Below the pieces are notes generated by a model. It was not told where the DNA came from and made no database searches. It saw only the letters and a list, made by a program, of their open reading frames with translations. From NCBI GenBank assembly GCA_021789695.1, contig JAJYJH010000004.1:62001-126000 (forward strand): a stretch of DNA of 64,000 nucleotides, read 5' to 3'. Positions within the stretch are counted from its first letter, which is position 1. Every line of letters begins with the position of its first letter. The DNA comes from a bacterium. Its GTDB lineage: Bacteria > Elusimicrobiota > Elusimicrobia > Elusimicrobiales > UBA9959. The translations under genes and the position numbers were made by a program. This document shows, one piece after another, positions 8,162 to 16,564 of the stretch.

Positions 8162-9352
8162 ATGAAGCGCGCGACCATCACAGTGGCTTTCCTGATACTG
8201 GCCCTCGGCTGGGCCGGGCCCCTGCGCGCCCAGTACGGCGGGGCTCGCATAGAGCGTACCTCGTATTACGGAAGCAATAACCTTGAGGAATACTACCAGG
8301 CGCACAGGACTATGCGTCAGTTGTCGGATTCTACCGTGGCCCTCTTCAACGGCCGTCTGTTGAACTTCGACAGCGCCTCCGGGAATTACACCCTCGCCAC
8401 TCGCACGCTGCAGGATAAGTACAACCTCCGCCAGGGAGAGACCTACGGGAAAGAACCGGTCGGTTCCTACTGCTCGGGTGTCCTGGTCGGAGACGATTTG
8501 GTCCTGACCGCTGGGCATTGCTTCGCCCCTTACGAGGGGGGAGGCCCCTGCGACAAGGTAAAGCTGGTCTTTGGCTACGCCATGACGGCGCAGGGGACGC
8601 CGAGGACGTCTTTCCCCGCTTCCGAGGTCTACAGTTGTAAGCGGATAATAAAGCAGCGGGTGATGGACGCTCCCGGCAGGATCGGGCGAGGCCATAATTT
8701 CACCTGCGTCAATGGTTCCTGCACCCAGGGCCAGCCCGGAGCGGACGGCCCCGATTACGCCCTTATCAGGCTGGACCGAAAGGTGACCGGGCATTACCCG
8801 CTTCCAATCAGCCGTACGCCCATAACCGCCGGCGCCAAGGTGGGAGTGATAGGCTATCCCAGCGGTATGCCGGTAAAGATACAGGAGACAGGGGCCTCGG
8901 TGCGCAGGGTGGACGGCAACGGCTATTTCGTGACCGACCTGGACACCTTCCGGGGCAATTCAGGCAGCCCGGTCTTCAACCTCTCCACTTTCAAAATAGA
9001 GGGCATCATAGTGCGCGGTGGGGACGACTACCTTTACAATCCGCGTTATTCCACTTCTACCGTGGTGGCCGACCCGCAAAGTCCGGAGTTCTACCGCCCC
9101 GGCCGGGCCAATTATTATACGCAGGACGGCGGTCGCGGGGAGGACGCCACGCTCTGCGGCGAGTTCCAGTCTCTGATACCCAGGAGCCGGCTTGAGGATA
9201 TGTTCGACAAGGCCGCCCTGCTGCGCAGCCGTCAGTCCAGGCCCGTGGCTGCTCCGGCTGTATATACACCGGGAGTGGAGGGGGCGCCGCAGGTACAGCC
9301 GGCCGTGTATTACGCTCCTGAGCCCTCGGCTCCCGCGCCGGTACGGATTTGA
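8162..9352 (+). CDS. Secreted V8/trypsin-like serine protease
   Basis: The 396-residue protein has a signal peptide (cleaved near LRAQ) and a chymotrypsin-fold protease domain. The catalytic triad is visible: H119 in LTAGHC, D198 in PDYALIRLD and S267 in FRGNSGSPVF. The GNSGSP form and the layout resemble staphylococcal V8 glutamyl endopeptidase relatives more than digestive trypsins. A Pro/Ala-rich tail of about 80 residues follows the domain and may be a linker or surface anchor. It probably acts outside the cytoplasm. Its stop codon lies in the first copy of a 36-bp direct repeat. The next secreted proteins downstream suggest an exoenzyme cluster. Confidence 0.88.
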   Translation: MKRATITVAFLILALGWAGPLRAQYGGARIERTSYYGSNNLEEYYQAHRTMRQLSDSTVALFNGRLLNFDSASGNYTLATRTLQDKYNLRQGETYGKEPVGSYCSGVLVGDDLVLTAGHCFAPYEGGGPCDKVKLVFGYAMTAQGTPRTSFPASEVYSCKRIIKQRVMDAPGRIGRGHNFTCVNGSCTQGQPGADGPDYALIRLDRKVTGHYPLPISRTPITAGAKVGVIGYPSGMPVKIQETGASVRRVDGNGYFVTDLDTFRGNSGSPVFNLSTFKIEGIIVRGGDDYLYNPRYSTSTVVADPQSPEFYRPGRANYYTQDGGRGEDATLCGEFQSLIPRSRLEDMFDKAALLRSRQSRPVAAPAVYTPGVEGAPQVQPAVYYAPEPSAPAPVRI

Positions 9353-9448
9353 CGCCGCGCCAAAAAGCGGCCAGTGAAAAGTTTTAAGCTGAAACAGAAG
9401 CTCTTTGAATACGATTTGACGCCGCGCCAAAAAGCGGCCAGTGAAAAG
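9346..9448. repeat. 36-bp direct repeat, 67-bp period
   Basis: The same 36 bases, starting GATTTGACGCCGCGCC and ending GGCCAGTGAAAAG, occur at 9346-9381 and 9413-9448, so a 67-bp unit is present about 1.5 times. Each copy contains GCCGC/GCGGC arms around an A-rich loop. The first copy contains the stop codon of the protease gene. Confidence 0.9.
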
Positions 9449-9529
9449 GGGCGCCCCAGGCGGGACGCCCAAATTTTTTTCTCCAGCCCTTGCCAAGCGC
9501 TGTGGCGTGTGGTAAAAATTAGACTATGA
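9374..9529 (+). CDS. Possible 51-residue ORF spanning the direct repeat
   Basis: A GTG-initiated frame begins in the first repeat copy (KSFKLKQKLFEYDLTPRQ) and stops in an ATGA overlap with the next gene at 9526. The charged, Lys/Arg-rich sequence is not recognised. It lacks a good ribosome site and may be a gene remnant or pure chance, but the four-base overlap with the downstream start is like that of true gene pairs here. Confidence 0.2.
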   Translation: MKSFKLKQKLFEYDLTPRQKAASEKGRPRRDAQIFFSSPCQALWRVVKIRL

Positions 9530-10707
9530 CCGGCAGATCCCTGCTTACGGCCGTCATGGCCGTTCTGATGTCGGCCCCCGCCGCGGCCGCGGCGGAAGGG
9601 CCTCATTATTTCGTGGCGCTGGAGAATGGCGGCTACGATTTTCCCGGCGGAGAAAAGCAGATGGCGGAGTCGTTCAAGGTACTGGAGGCCATGGTGAAGC
9701 TGGCCGGGGCGCAGAACGCGCGCCTGACCCTGCTTTTCAGCGCCCAATACGCGGTTTATATAGCCACGGACCCGTCCCGCCTGGCCGAACTTCAGGCCTG
9801 GAAGGATGCCGGCAACGAGGTCGGGGCCTACCACGTTGGGCCATGGGCCGCTGGATGGGACGGCTATTCCGACCTCCAGGCCAGGCGGCTGGCCGGTTTG
9901 CGCGGGAAGGCTGCGGCCGCCGGCGAGGTGCCAGGCCACGCCGCCTACCTGGCCGCTCTCAATAGGCTGGAACCCGACCTCAAGACCGGCTGCATGGAGG
10001 CCTCGGCCGGAGATAGGAAGTTCCTGGCGGCGGCCCCTCCTTACGATGTCTGCCGGCATTCCGCCGACCCAGGCGCGGCTCCCGGAGCCCAGGGCGACAA
10101 CAGCTTCATAGGCGTCGGAGCCAAAGGAGGCAGGGAGAAATTCCTTTTCGCATTCCATCCGGTGGAAAAGAGCGGGGTAAATGACGCGGAGAGGGCTTTT
10201 TCTGCCCTGTCTGACGGGGTCTACGGCGCGGTTTTCAGGAGCACTCCTTCTGAATTTGGAGCTTTCTACGCCTGGCTGGGCTTCCTGCGCAAGCAGGACC
10301 CCCACGGGGGTCGCAGCCGCACGGTGAATACCGCCATGAACAGCGGCCTGCTGGCTGAAAGACAACCGCCAAGTCCGGTCCAGACCGCTGAAAAAACCGA
10401 GAAGAAGGTCCTGCTGCCAAGGCCGAAGCCGATAATCCGGTCGGCCCAGGCCAGGGCCGAAACCCGCATCCCGCGGCTTCGGCCGGTGCCCTCGTTATTT
10501 GGTAGCGTGGAGCGTATCCCGTCCGGCCCGGGCCGCAGCGCGCCGTATGGGCAAATCGGCTCTTACTTACTGGGCAATGTAAACCGCGTGATATTCGTCG
10601 TCTACCCCAAACGGCGCCTGCCCAGGCTGGGCAGGTGCGGTGACGGCGTTTGCGACGTCTTTGAGCGCAGCCATCCGGGCAGCTGCCCGCGGGACTGCGG
10701 CCGCTGA
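9526..10707 (+). CDS. Secreted polysaccharide-deacetylase-like protein with Cys-rich C-terminal motif
   Basis: The 393-residue protein has a signal peptide (to about APAAAAAEG). Residues 25-270 look like a NodB-type barrel fragment: YFVALENGGYDFPGG, then ARLTLLFSAQYAVYI, then AWKDAGNEVGAYHVGPW, an order seen in deacetylase-like proteins whose His/Asp sites are altered. A long basic, Pro-rich linker follows. The last 30 residues hold CGDGVCDVFERSHPGSCPRDC, a four-Cys module (CGDGxCDxxE...CPxDC) found at the ends of many secreted proteins. The enzyme activity is uncertain because the full NodB metal triad is not clear. Only three bases separate it from being translationally coupled to the small frame upstream. 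Confidence 0.6.
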   Translation: MTGRSLLTAVMAVLMSAPAAAAAEGPHYFVALENGGYDFPGGEKQMAESFKVLEAMVKLAGAQNARLTLLFSAQYAVYIATDPSRLAELQAWKDAGNEVGAYHVGPWAAGWDGYSDLQARRLAGLRGKAAAAGEVPGHAAYLAALNRLEPDLKTGCMEASAGDRKFLAAAPPYDVCRHSADPGAAPGAQGDNSFIGVGAKGGREKFLFAFHPVEKSGVNDAERAFSALSDGVYGAVFRSTPSEFGAFYAWLGFLRKQDPHGGRSRTVNTAMNSGLLAERQPPSPVQTAEKTEKKVLLPRPKPIIRSAQARAETRIPRLRPVPSLFGSVERIPSGPGRSAPYGQIGSYLLGNVNRVIFVVYPKRRLPRLGRCGDGVCDVFERSHPGSCPRDCGR

Positions 10708-10813
10708 GGCAGGGACTTTGGGCCTAGGCTTGTCCGGGTCCTGGGCCACTTACGCCGCGCGCGCCGGCAGGCTACAATACAATGAATGAAGCGGAACAAG
10801 AGGGCCGGATAAT

Positions 10814-12175
10814 ATGAAAAACAATCTAAAGCTTCTCTTTTCGGGCGCGCTGACTGCCGGGCTGCTGCTGCAGTACGGGCCGGCTTTCTCCGCGCAGGAC
10901 GATTTCGGTCTTAACGGGATCAGCGCCGCCAGCTTCTTCGGCGCCTCCTCGCCGTCCGCCCCGCGCGCGACTGCGGTTCTGCCAGCCTCCCCCCGGGCGC
11001 CAAAGGACTGGACCGTGATGGTCTTCATGAACGGCAAGAACAACGTGCAGAAATACGCCGAGCTCAACCTCAGGGAGATGGAGAGGGTGGGCTCCACCGA
11101 CCATATGAACGTGGTGGTGGAGATAGGCCGCCTGCACCAGGGTTCCCAGCGCCTGCTGGTGGAGAGGGCCAGCGGGAACACCGTTAACGACGTGCTGCTC
11201 TCCAACAACCCCAACGCCGACATGGGCGACTACAGAGACGCGGTGGATTTTATAAAGTTCTCCAAGGCCAACTACCCCGCGAAGCATTATATGTTCATCC
11301 TCTGGAACCACGGCCTGGGTTGGCTTGACCCGATCATGAAAGGCGGCTCCGAGAAAGGCATCTCCTTCGACGACGATACGCACGACTACATCCGCACGCC
11401 GCAGATGGGCGAGATCTTCCGCGAGGCCGGCCCGGTGGACGTGTACGCGGCTAATGCCTGCCTGATGCAGATGGCCGAGACGGCCTACGAGGTGAAGGAC
11501 TACGTAAAGGTCATAATCGGCTCCGAGGAGACCATGCTGGCCGTCGGATTCGACTACCAGGACCTGCTCGGCTACATCGATTCCAACCCTGACGTTTCCC
11601 CCAGGGCCATAGGCGCCAGAATAGTAGGTGACTGGAAGAGTTTTATGAACGCCTATCCGCAGATAGCCAAGGTGCCGGGCACCATGTCCGCGCTGGATCC
11701 GGCCGCGGTGGGCGAGCTGCCCTCCAGGCTGGATGCCTTCTCCGAGGCCGTGATGGCCTCCAACGACAAGGCGGCCGTGGATTACGCTATAGCCAACGTG
11801 ATACGCTTCACCAGCATAGCCGGCGACACCGACACCGCCAAGGCCCTCTCCACCTACGGCGACCTGTACGACTTCGTCCGCCTGATCTGCGAGAAGACGC
11901 AGGACCAGGCGGTAAAAGCCGCCGGCCGCGACCTGATGGACTTTATCACCAACCGCCTGGTGCTCTCCTACACCGGAGTGCACGTGGACGCGCAGGGACA
12001 GGACTACTCCCGCGCCCGCGGCATCTCCATAAACCTGACGATGAAGCGCAAGCTCAAGCCGGGCCAGTTCGACAGCATTCTCGAGACCAAGTACGGCGAT
12101 CTGGCGCTCGCGCGGGCGAGCCGCTGGGGCCAGTTTGTGGACTGGACTGGCCAGGTTTGGACCGCTTCCAGGTAG
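10814..12175 (+). CDS. Secreted clostripain-family cysteine peptidase (C11)
   Basis: The 453-residue precursor carries a signal peptide (to about AFSAQ), a short propeptide-like region and a C11 caspase-fold peptidase. WTVMVFMNGKNNVQKYAE is the family's first strand and helix. The catalytic pair is H166 in LWNHGLGW and C216 in VYAANACLMQMAE. Clostripain-type enzymes cut after Arg or Lys and are often activated by self-cleavage. The C-terminal half (GTMSALDPAAVGELPSRLD) is the usual C11 extension. A -10-like TACAAT is seen at 10773-10778 and a terminator follows at 12199. Probably acts on the cell surface or on outside protein. Confidence 0.9.
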   Translation: MKNNLKLLFSGALTAGLLLQYGPAFSAQDDFGLNGISAASFFGASSPSAPRATAVLPASPRAPKDWTVMVFMNGKNNVQKYAELNLREMERVGSTDHMNVVVEIGRLHQGSQRLLVERASGNTVNDVLLSNNPNADMGDYRDAVDFIKFSKANYPAKHYMFILWNHGLGWLDPIMKGGSEKGISFDDDTHDYIRTPQMGEIFREAGPVDVYAANACLMQMAETAYEVKDYVKVIIGSEETMLAVGFDYQDLLGYIDSNPDVSPRAIGARIVGDWKSFMNAYPQIAKVPGTMSALDPAAVGELPSRLDAFSEAVMASNDKAAVDYAIANVIRFTSIAGDTDTAKALSTYGDLYDFVRLICEKTQDQAVKAAGRDLMDFITNRLVLSYTGVHVDAQGQDYSRARGISINLTMKRKLKPGQFDSILETKYGDLALARASRWGQFVDWTGQVWTASR

Positions 12176-12198
12176 CCCCTCCGTCCAGGCGCGAAGAG

Positions 12199-12229
12199 CC
12201 CGGGACCAAGCGGCCCCGGGTTTTATTTT
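12199..12229 (+). terminator. Intrinsic terminator after the C11 peptidase
   Basis: CCCGGG (12199-12204) pairs with CCCGGG (12215-12220) across a 10-base loop and is followed by TTTTATTTT, 24 bases after the stop. Confidence 0.75.
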
Positions 12230-12247
12230 GCCAGGCGGCGGGCAGGA

Positions 12248-12361
12248 TTTTGATATTATAGACAAAACCGGGCGCGCTCACGCGGGAACCAGAAGAACGC
12301 GCCTGAAAAAGCTGGAGAATCGGGATGACGGACGATAACCTCGCTATGCCGCCTACAATTA
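12248..12361 (+). repeat. Dispersed upstream module, copy A (partner at 61415-61531)
   Basis: The segment opens with TTTTGATATTATA, then (G/A)ACAAAAC, and ends with an ATGACG...GATAAC...TATG..CCTACA.TT block. The same order, with near-identical ends and a diverged middle, recurs at 61415-61531. Each copy precedes a glycosyltransferase gene or fragment. TATTAT may be a -10 box. Confidence 0.6.
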
Positions 12362-12432
12362 ACCGCTCTCTCATTGCGGAGAGCCTCAAGGAAATTCCGG
12401 TGGCGGGTGAGGCCGTCCTGAAGGGACGCTGA
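12325..12432 (+). CDS. Possible 35-residue leader ORF
   Basis: ATG at 12325 opens a frame reading MTDDNLAMPPTINRSLIAES and onward to a TGA at 12430, 16 bases before the glycosyltransferase start. A GGAG lies upstream (12313-12316). The matching place in copy B begins MTITALMSPTVYQQS, so the start and several residues are shared. It may be a leader peptide or the conserved start of a gene family; protein-level evidence is thin. Confidence 0.3.
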   Translation: MTDDNLAMPPTINRSLIAESLKEIPVAGEAVLKGR

Positions 12433-12447
12433 CTCGGGCGCCGCTTT

Positions 12448-14475
12448 ATGGGCCCGGAACCTCCGTCCAGGAAAGCCGGCAGTTACGCGGCGACCGCGGC
12501 CGTCACGTTGCTGCTGGCGGTCTTCTTCGTCCGGGAGCTCTACTACGTTTCCTATTCATCCCCCACCTTTGACGAGGCGCAGTATACCGCCTACGGCTTC
12601 TCGCTGCTGAAGACCGGGGACTTCAGGCTGGCCAACTACAAGCCTGACCTGGTGCCCTTGCTCTCCGCGCTGCCGCTGCTGGCCACCCGCGCCAGGCTTG
12701 ATACGTCCGACCCGCACTGGAAGAACGCCGGGGCCAGCAGCGACGACCTTTGGCAGGCCACTCTGGACTTCCTGCACCACAACGTCCTGCCCGCAGACGA
12801 GCTGCTCTTCTACGCGAGGCTCCCGATAATATTCCTGGCCCTGATGCTGGGGCTGGCCGTCTACGACTGGTCTTCGCGCCTCTACGGCAGGGCCGCCGGC
12901 CTGCTGTCGCTGCTGCTCTTCACCACCGGGCCCAATATGCTCGCGTACGGCGGGCTGGTGACCGAGGACATGGCCTTCACGGCCCTCTCCTTCCTCGCCG
13001 TCTACGCCTGGTACCTCTACAACAGGGAGGGCGGGAAGGCCGCGCTGGCGGCCTCCGGCCTGTTTCTCGGTCTGGCGCTCAACGCCAAGTACACGGCCGT
13101 GCTGCTGCTGCCGTCGCTGGCGGCCTATCTCCTGCTGGAACTACGGCTGCGGCGCGCCGCGGTTCCGGAGGTCCGGAGCGGGCTGGCCGCGCTCGGGACG
13201 GTCTTCGGGCTGGCGGCGCTCACGCTGCTGGCCTTCTACGGCTTTACGCACGCGGGGCATTATCTGGGCGGGCTGCTGGAGACGCGCTCGCACATAAACG
13301 GCGGGCAGATGTCGTACCTGAACGGCAGATACTCGCCGACAGGGTTCTGGGACTATTTCCTCTACGCGTTGCTCGTCAAAACCCCGCTGCCGGTCCTGCT
13401 GCTGGCCCTGCTGGCCGCGGCGGTCCGGATTAAGGAAAAGAGCCTGCTCTCCCGGGACGGGCTGTACCTCGCTTTCTTCCCTGCGCTGCTGCTGGTCTCG
13501 GCGTCTTTCTCCAATTTCAACATCGGCCTGCGGCACGTGCTGCCGGTCTATCCTTTCCTGTTCGTTTTCTGCGGCGGGGCGCTGAAACTTTTCAAAAAAA
13601 AACTCTCCTTTATCGTCCCGGCGCTGCTGCTGCTCTGGCAGATTAAGGCTTCGGCCGGCGTGCAGCCCTATTTCCTGACCTATTTCAACGAGCTGGCCGG
13701 CGGTCCTGCGCGCGGCGACGAACATTTGCTGGACTCCAATCTGGACTGGGGCCAGGACCTGAAGGGCCTAGGGCGCTACCTGGACCGGGAGAAGGTTTCC
13801 GACCTTATACTTTCCTATTACGGTTCTACGCTTCCGGACTATATAGGGAGGCCCTATCAGGACCTCTTCTCCACGATAGAGCCGCGCTCGCGCCACCTCG
13901 ACGGCCTGCACCCGGCCAGGGAATACCTCGCCGTCAGCGCCACCAACCTGCACGGGCTCTATTACAAGGAGTTTGGCAAGGATATTTTCTACTGGCTGCG
14001 CGGCAGGAAGCCGAAGGCCGTCATAGGAAACAATATCCGCGTCTACGACGTCACCTCCGACGCCGGCGCGCACGAGGGCCTGGCAAGCGTCTATTTCCTG
14101 GCCGGCTATCCGGCGCGGGCCGTGCGCGAATGCGAGCGGGCGCTGCTGCTGGACCCGGCCTCGCGCAGGACGGAATTCCTGCTGGCGCTGGTGCTGCTGA
14201 AAACCCCGGCGACGCAGAAGGAGGGGCTGAAGGAACTCAGGGAGTACCTGCGCGTCCGCGGCCGGGAAGTTCCTGCCGGGCTTTTCAACTTCATGCCGTC
14301 CCCTTTCTTCCGCTACCGCTACTACCTGGCGGCCGGCTACGCCGCAGAAAAGCTCCGCGGGGCAGGGGACCCCGCGGACGCGGACTTCATGCTGAGACTG
14401 GGGGACCTGATAAAGGAAGAGGGGGCCAGGGCGCGGGCCGAAGCCGCTCGCCGGCGAACGCGGCCCTTCCTGTGA
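12448..14475 (+). CDS. GT39-like polytopic membrane glycosyltransferase with C-terminal repeat region
   Basis: The 675-residue protein has about 10-11 membrane helices in residues 12-410. An early acidic motif in a periplasmic loop (SSPTFDEAQYTAYG) matches the DE motif of GT39/ArnT/PMT lipid-linked sugar transferases, and FSNFNIGLRHVLPVYPFLFV is the helix usual in that fold. The C-terminal third is soluble, with a TPR-like stretch (GLASVYFLAGYPARAVRECERALLLDP). It likely moves a sugar from a polyprenyl phosphate donor to a protein or surface glycan on the outer face of the inner membrane. Acceptor unknown. Gene start is an ATG with weak ribosome site, following the small leader frame. Confidence 0.8.
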   Translation: MGPEPPSRKAGSYAATAAVTLLLAVFFVRELYYVSYSSPTFDEAQYTAYGFSLLKTGDFRLANYKPDLVPLLSALPLLATRARLDTSDPHWKNAGASSDDLWQATLDFLHHNVLPADELLFYARLPIIFLALMLGLAVYDWSSRLYGRAAGLLSLLLFTTGPNMLAYGGLVTEDMAFTALSFLAVYAWYLYNREGGKAALAASGLFLGLALNAKYTAVLLLPSLAAYLLLELRLRRAAVPEVRSGLAALGTVFGLAALTLLAFYGFTHAGHYLGGLLETRSHINGGQMSYLNGRYSPTGFWDYFLYALLVKTPLPVLLLALLAAAVRIKEKSLLSRDGLYLAFFPALLLVSASFSNFNIGLRHVLPVYPFLFVFCGGALKLFKKKLSFIVPALLLLWQIKASAGVQPYFLTYFNELAGGPARGDEHLLDSNLDWGQDLKGLGRYLDREKVSDLILSYYGSTLPDYIGRPYQDLFSTIEPRSRHLDGLHPAREYLAVSATNLHGLYYKEFGKDIFYWLRGRKPKAVIGNNIRVYDVTSDAGAHEGLASVYFLAGYPARAVRECERALLLDPASRRTEFLLALVLLKTPATQKEGLKELREYLRVRGREVPAGLFNFMPSPFFRYRYYLAAGYAAEKLRGAGDPADADFMLRLGDLIKEEGARARAEAARRRTRPFL

Positions 14476-14571
14476 AGAACACCGGCTGGAGCGGCGGGAA
14501 CGGGTGATCAGCGGCGGCAGTCGATAAAAGCGTTTGTCAGCCGGGGTCCGGCGGCCGGCCCGGGATTTTCC

Positions 14572-16293
14572 TCAGTCCTTGCGGCGGTCCACTATGTAGT
14601 GGCTCCTGTCGGAGGCCTTGGCGCCCTTCTTCAGCTCGGTGCCGATGTTGCTGACCTGGGCGAAGGAGTTCAGCTGGCGGGTGCCGTTGTGCACTATGCC
14701 TATGGCTATCGAGAGGAACGGGAATTTCTTTATGTTGCCTTGCCGGTCGGTGGCCACTATGTGGCCCCGCTCTCGGTCTGCCCTGTTGTAAAAGGACGGC
14801 GCGATTTCATCGAAGCCGTGTACTATGCGCTGGGCCAGCTGCTCGGCGCGCTCGTAGCCGGTGACCACGATGAAGTCGTCGCCGCCGATGTGCCCTATGA
14901 AGTCCTCGGCCTTCTCGTTCTGTATCGTCAGCTTCACCAGCAGGTTGGCCGTGGCCTTTATCACCCGGTCGCCGGCCTCGAAGCCGTAGATGTCGTTGTA
15001 GGCCTTAAAATTGTTCAGATCCAGGTAGAGCACGGCGAACTTGCCGCCCTTCTGGAGCTCGCGCTCCACGCGCGCCTGGATGGACGGATTGCCGGGCAGC
15101 CTGGAGAGCGGGTTGGTGTCGAGCACCTGGCGGTTGCGTTTGAGGATCATGCGGATGCGCGCCACCAGCTCGTCGGCGTCCACCGGCTTTATCAGGTAGT
15201 CGTCTATGCCCATGCTCAGGCCCTTTAACTTGGCGTGTTTTTCTCCAAAGGCCGTCACGATAATAATCGGAATGTGCGCGAACAGCGGGCTGTCCTTGAG
15301 GTCCTGGGCCACCTCCAGGCCGTTCTTGCGCGGCATGTTGTAGTCCAGCACTATGATGTCTGGGTTGGTTTCGAAAACTGCCCGCATGGCCTCCACGCCG
15401 TCGTTGGCCGTGACGACCTCGAAGCCGGCATACTCCACCATCTCCTTCATCAGCATCAGCAGTTCGGTCTGGTCGTCGGCCATCAGCACCCGGGGCCGGT
15501 CGGCGCGCCTTTCCGCCGGCTGCGGCGTCTCCGCGGCGGCCTCGCCGTTGCCGCCGGTCTGCTCCTCCACCAGTTTCAGCAGCAGGTCGCCGGGAATCTC
15601 GCGGGCCACTATCTCCGGCAGGCCGGTCAGTACCCCGCGCTCCTGGTAGTTCTCCAGCCTCAGCGCGCTGAGGATTATTATCGGTATGCCGACAGTGTCC
15701 ACCGACTCCTGCATCTCTTCCATTATGGCGAAGCCGTCCTTGCCCGGCATCATGATGTCCAGCAGCAGGGCGTCAGGCTTGCGCTCGCGCAGGCTGGCCA
15801 GCACCTGCAGGGGGTCGTTCACCACCACGGGGGTGTAGTCGTTGGCCTCCAGGAACATCTTAACCAGGTCAGAAAACTCGGTGTCGTCGTCGGCCACCAT
15901 CACGGTCAGCTGGCGGCCTTCCTGGGGCGGAGCGGCCTTGGTCAGCGCCGCCTTCAGCGCGTCGAAGTCCACCGGCTTGGTGAGGTAGCCGCTCACGGTT
16001 GGGGTCGGCCCTGTGACGATGTCCGTCTTCGGGGTCTGGGAGAAGATGATTATCCTTTGCCCCTCGGTGAAGGGGTTCTTGCGCAGCTCTGTGATGAGGT
16101 CCAGCGGGTTGAAGGCCTGGATCAGGATGTTCAGTATGACCAGGTCCGGCCTCCAGTTCTGCACGGCCGTCAGGGCCTGCTGGTAGCCGCCCACGGTCTG
16201 GGTGGCGTAGCCGTGCCCCTCCAGGAAAGAGGCCGTGCCGGCTGCCGCCTTGTCGGTGTCCACCAGCAGTATCTTCTTCCTGTCGCCGGCCAT
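14572..16293 (-). CDS. Triple-receiver response regulator with GGDEF domain
   Basis: The 573-residue protein holds three receiver domains (about 7-120, 128-245, 268-388) and a C-terminal diguanylate cyclase-type domain (395-570). REC1 has Asn55 where the phospho-Asp should be (LVILN), so it cannot be phosphorylated normally. REC2 has the Asp (LLLDIMMPGKDG) but the usual KP lysine is replaced. REC3 looks complete (VLDYNMPRKNG, YLIKPVD). The GGDEF signature is GGDDF, an accepted active variant. It may make cyclic di-GMP in response to phosphorylation of REC3. No kinase is adjacent. The ATG lies 6 bases after a TAGAAT on the minus strand, so the transcript may be leaderless. Confidence 0.88.
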   Translation of the reverse strand: MAGDRKKILLVDTDKAAAGTASFLEGHGYATQTVGGYQQALTAVQNWRPDLVILNILIQAFNPLDLITELRKNPFTEGQRIIIFSQTPKTDIVTGPTPTVSGYLTKPVDFDALKAALTKAAPPQEGRQLTVMVADDDTEFSDLVKMFLEANDYTPVVVNDPLQVLASLRERKPDALLLDIMMPGKDGFAIMEEMQESVDTVGIPIIILSALRLENYQERGVLTGLPEIVAREIPGDLLLKLVEEQTGGNGEAAAETPQPAERRADRPRVLMADDQTELLMLMKEMVEYAGFEVVTANDGVEAMRAVFETNPDIIVLDYNMPRKNGLEVAQDLKDSPLFAHIPIIIVTAFGEKHAKLKGLSMGIDDYLIKPVDADELVARIRMILKRNRQVLDTNPLSRLPGNPSIQARVERELQKGGKFAVLYLDLNNFKAYNDIYGFEAGDRVIKATANLLVKLTIQNEKAEDFIGHIGGDDFIVVTGYERAEQLAQRIVHGFDEIAPSFYNRADRERGHIVATDRQGNIKKFPFLSIAIGIVHNGTRQLNSFAQVSNIGTELKKGAKASDRSHYIVDRRKD

Positions 16294-16336
16294 CTAGCGA
16301 TTCTAACATTTTTAAGGTCGGGACTTTTGGTAGAAT

Positions 16337-16564
16337 TTGAAGGTGGGGCAGAAGGACGATTATTGGAATTACGCCCAGATAGGGTTGGAACTGACCGCGG
16401 CGGTGCTGCTGGGGTTCTGGGCCGGCTACGAGCTGGACAAGAAACTGGGCACATCCCCCTGGCTGATGCTGGGCGGGGCTGCGGCCGGCATGGCGGCCGG
16501 GTTCTATACGGTGGCGCAGGAGTTGTTCCGCCTGAACGGGCCGCGCGGCGGGGGCAAGAAATGA
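16337..16564 (+). CDS. atpI: AtpI-like assembly factor of F-type ATP synthase
   Basis: The 75-residue protein has two membrane helices (YAQIGLELTAAVLLGFWAGYEL and WLMLGGAAAGMAAGFYTVA) joined by the DKKLGTSP turn typical of AtpI/AtpQ-family proteins, which help load ions or assemble the c-ring. It starts with TTG at 16337; a GTG at 16343 is an alternative, and lies at the predicted transcription start of a TAGAAT -10 box (16331-16336). It heads the F-type operon and overlaps the next gene by four bases. Confidence 0.8.
   Translation: MKVGQKDDYWNYAQIGLELTAAVLLGFWAGYELDKKLGTSPWLMLGGAAAGMAAGFYTVAQELFRLNGPRGGGKK

Noticed and set aside
9346-9448. CRISPR-like array
   Set aside because: Only two repeat copies with a 31-base gap, no cas genes, and the repeat overlaps a stop codon; it is a simple tandem duplication.
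15235-16560. Upstream part of a plus-strand frame that ends at 16848
   Set aside because: It is antisense to the GGDEF protein. Only the last 95 codons, from the ATG at 16561, are a real gene in the ATP synthase operon.
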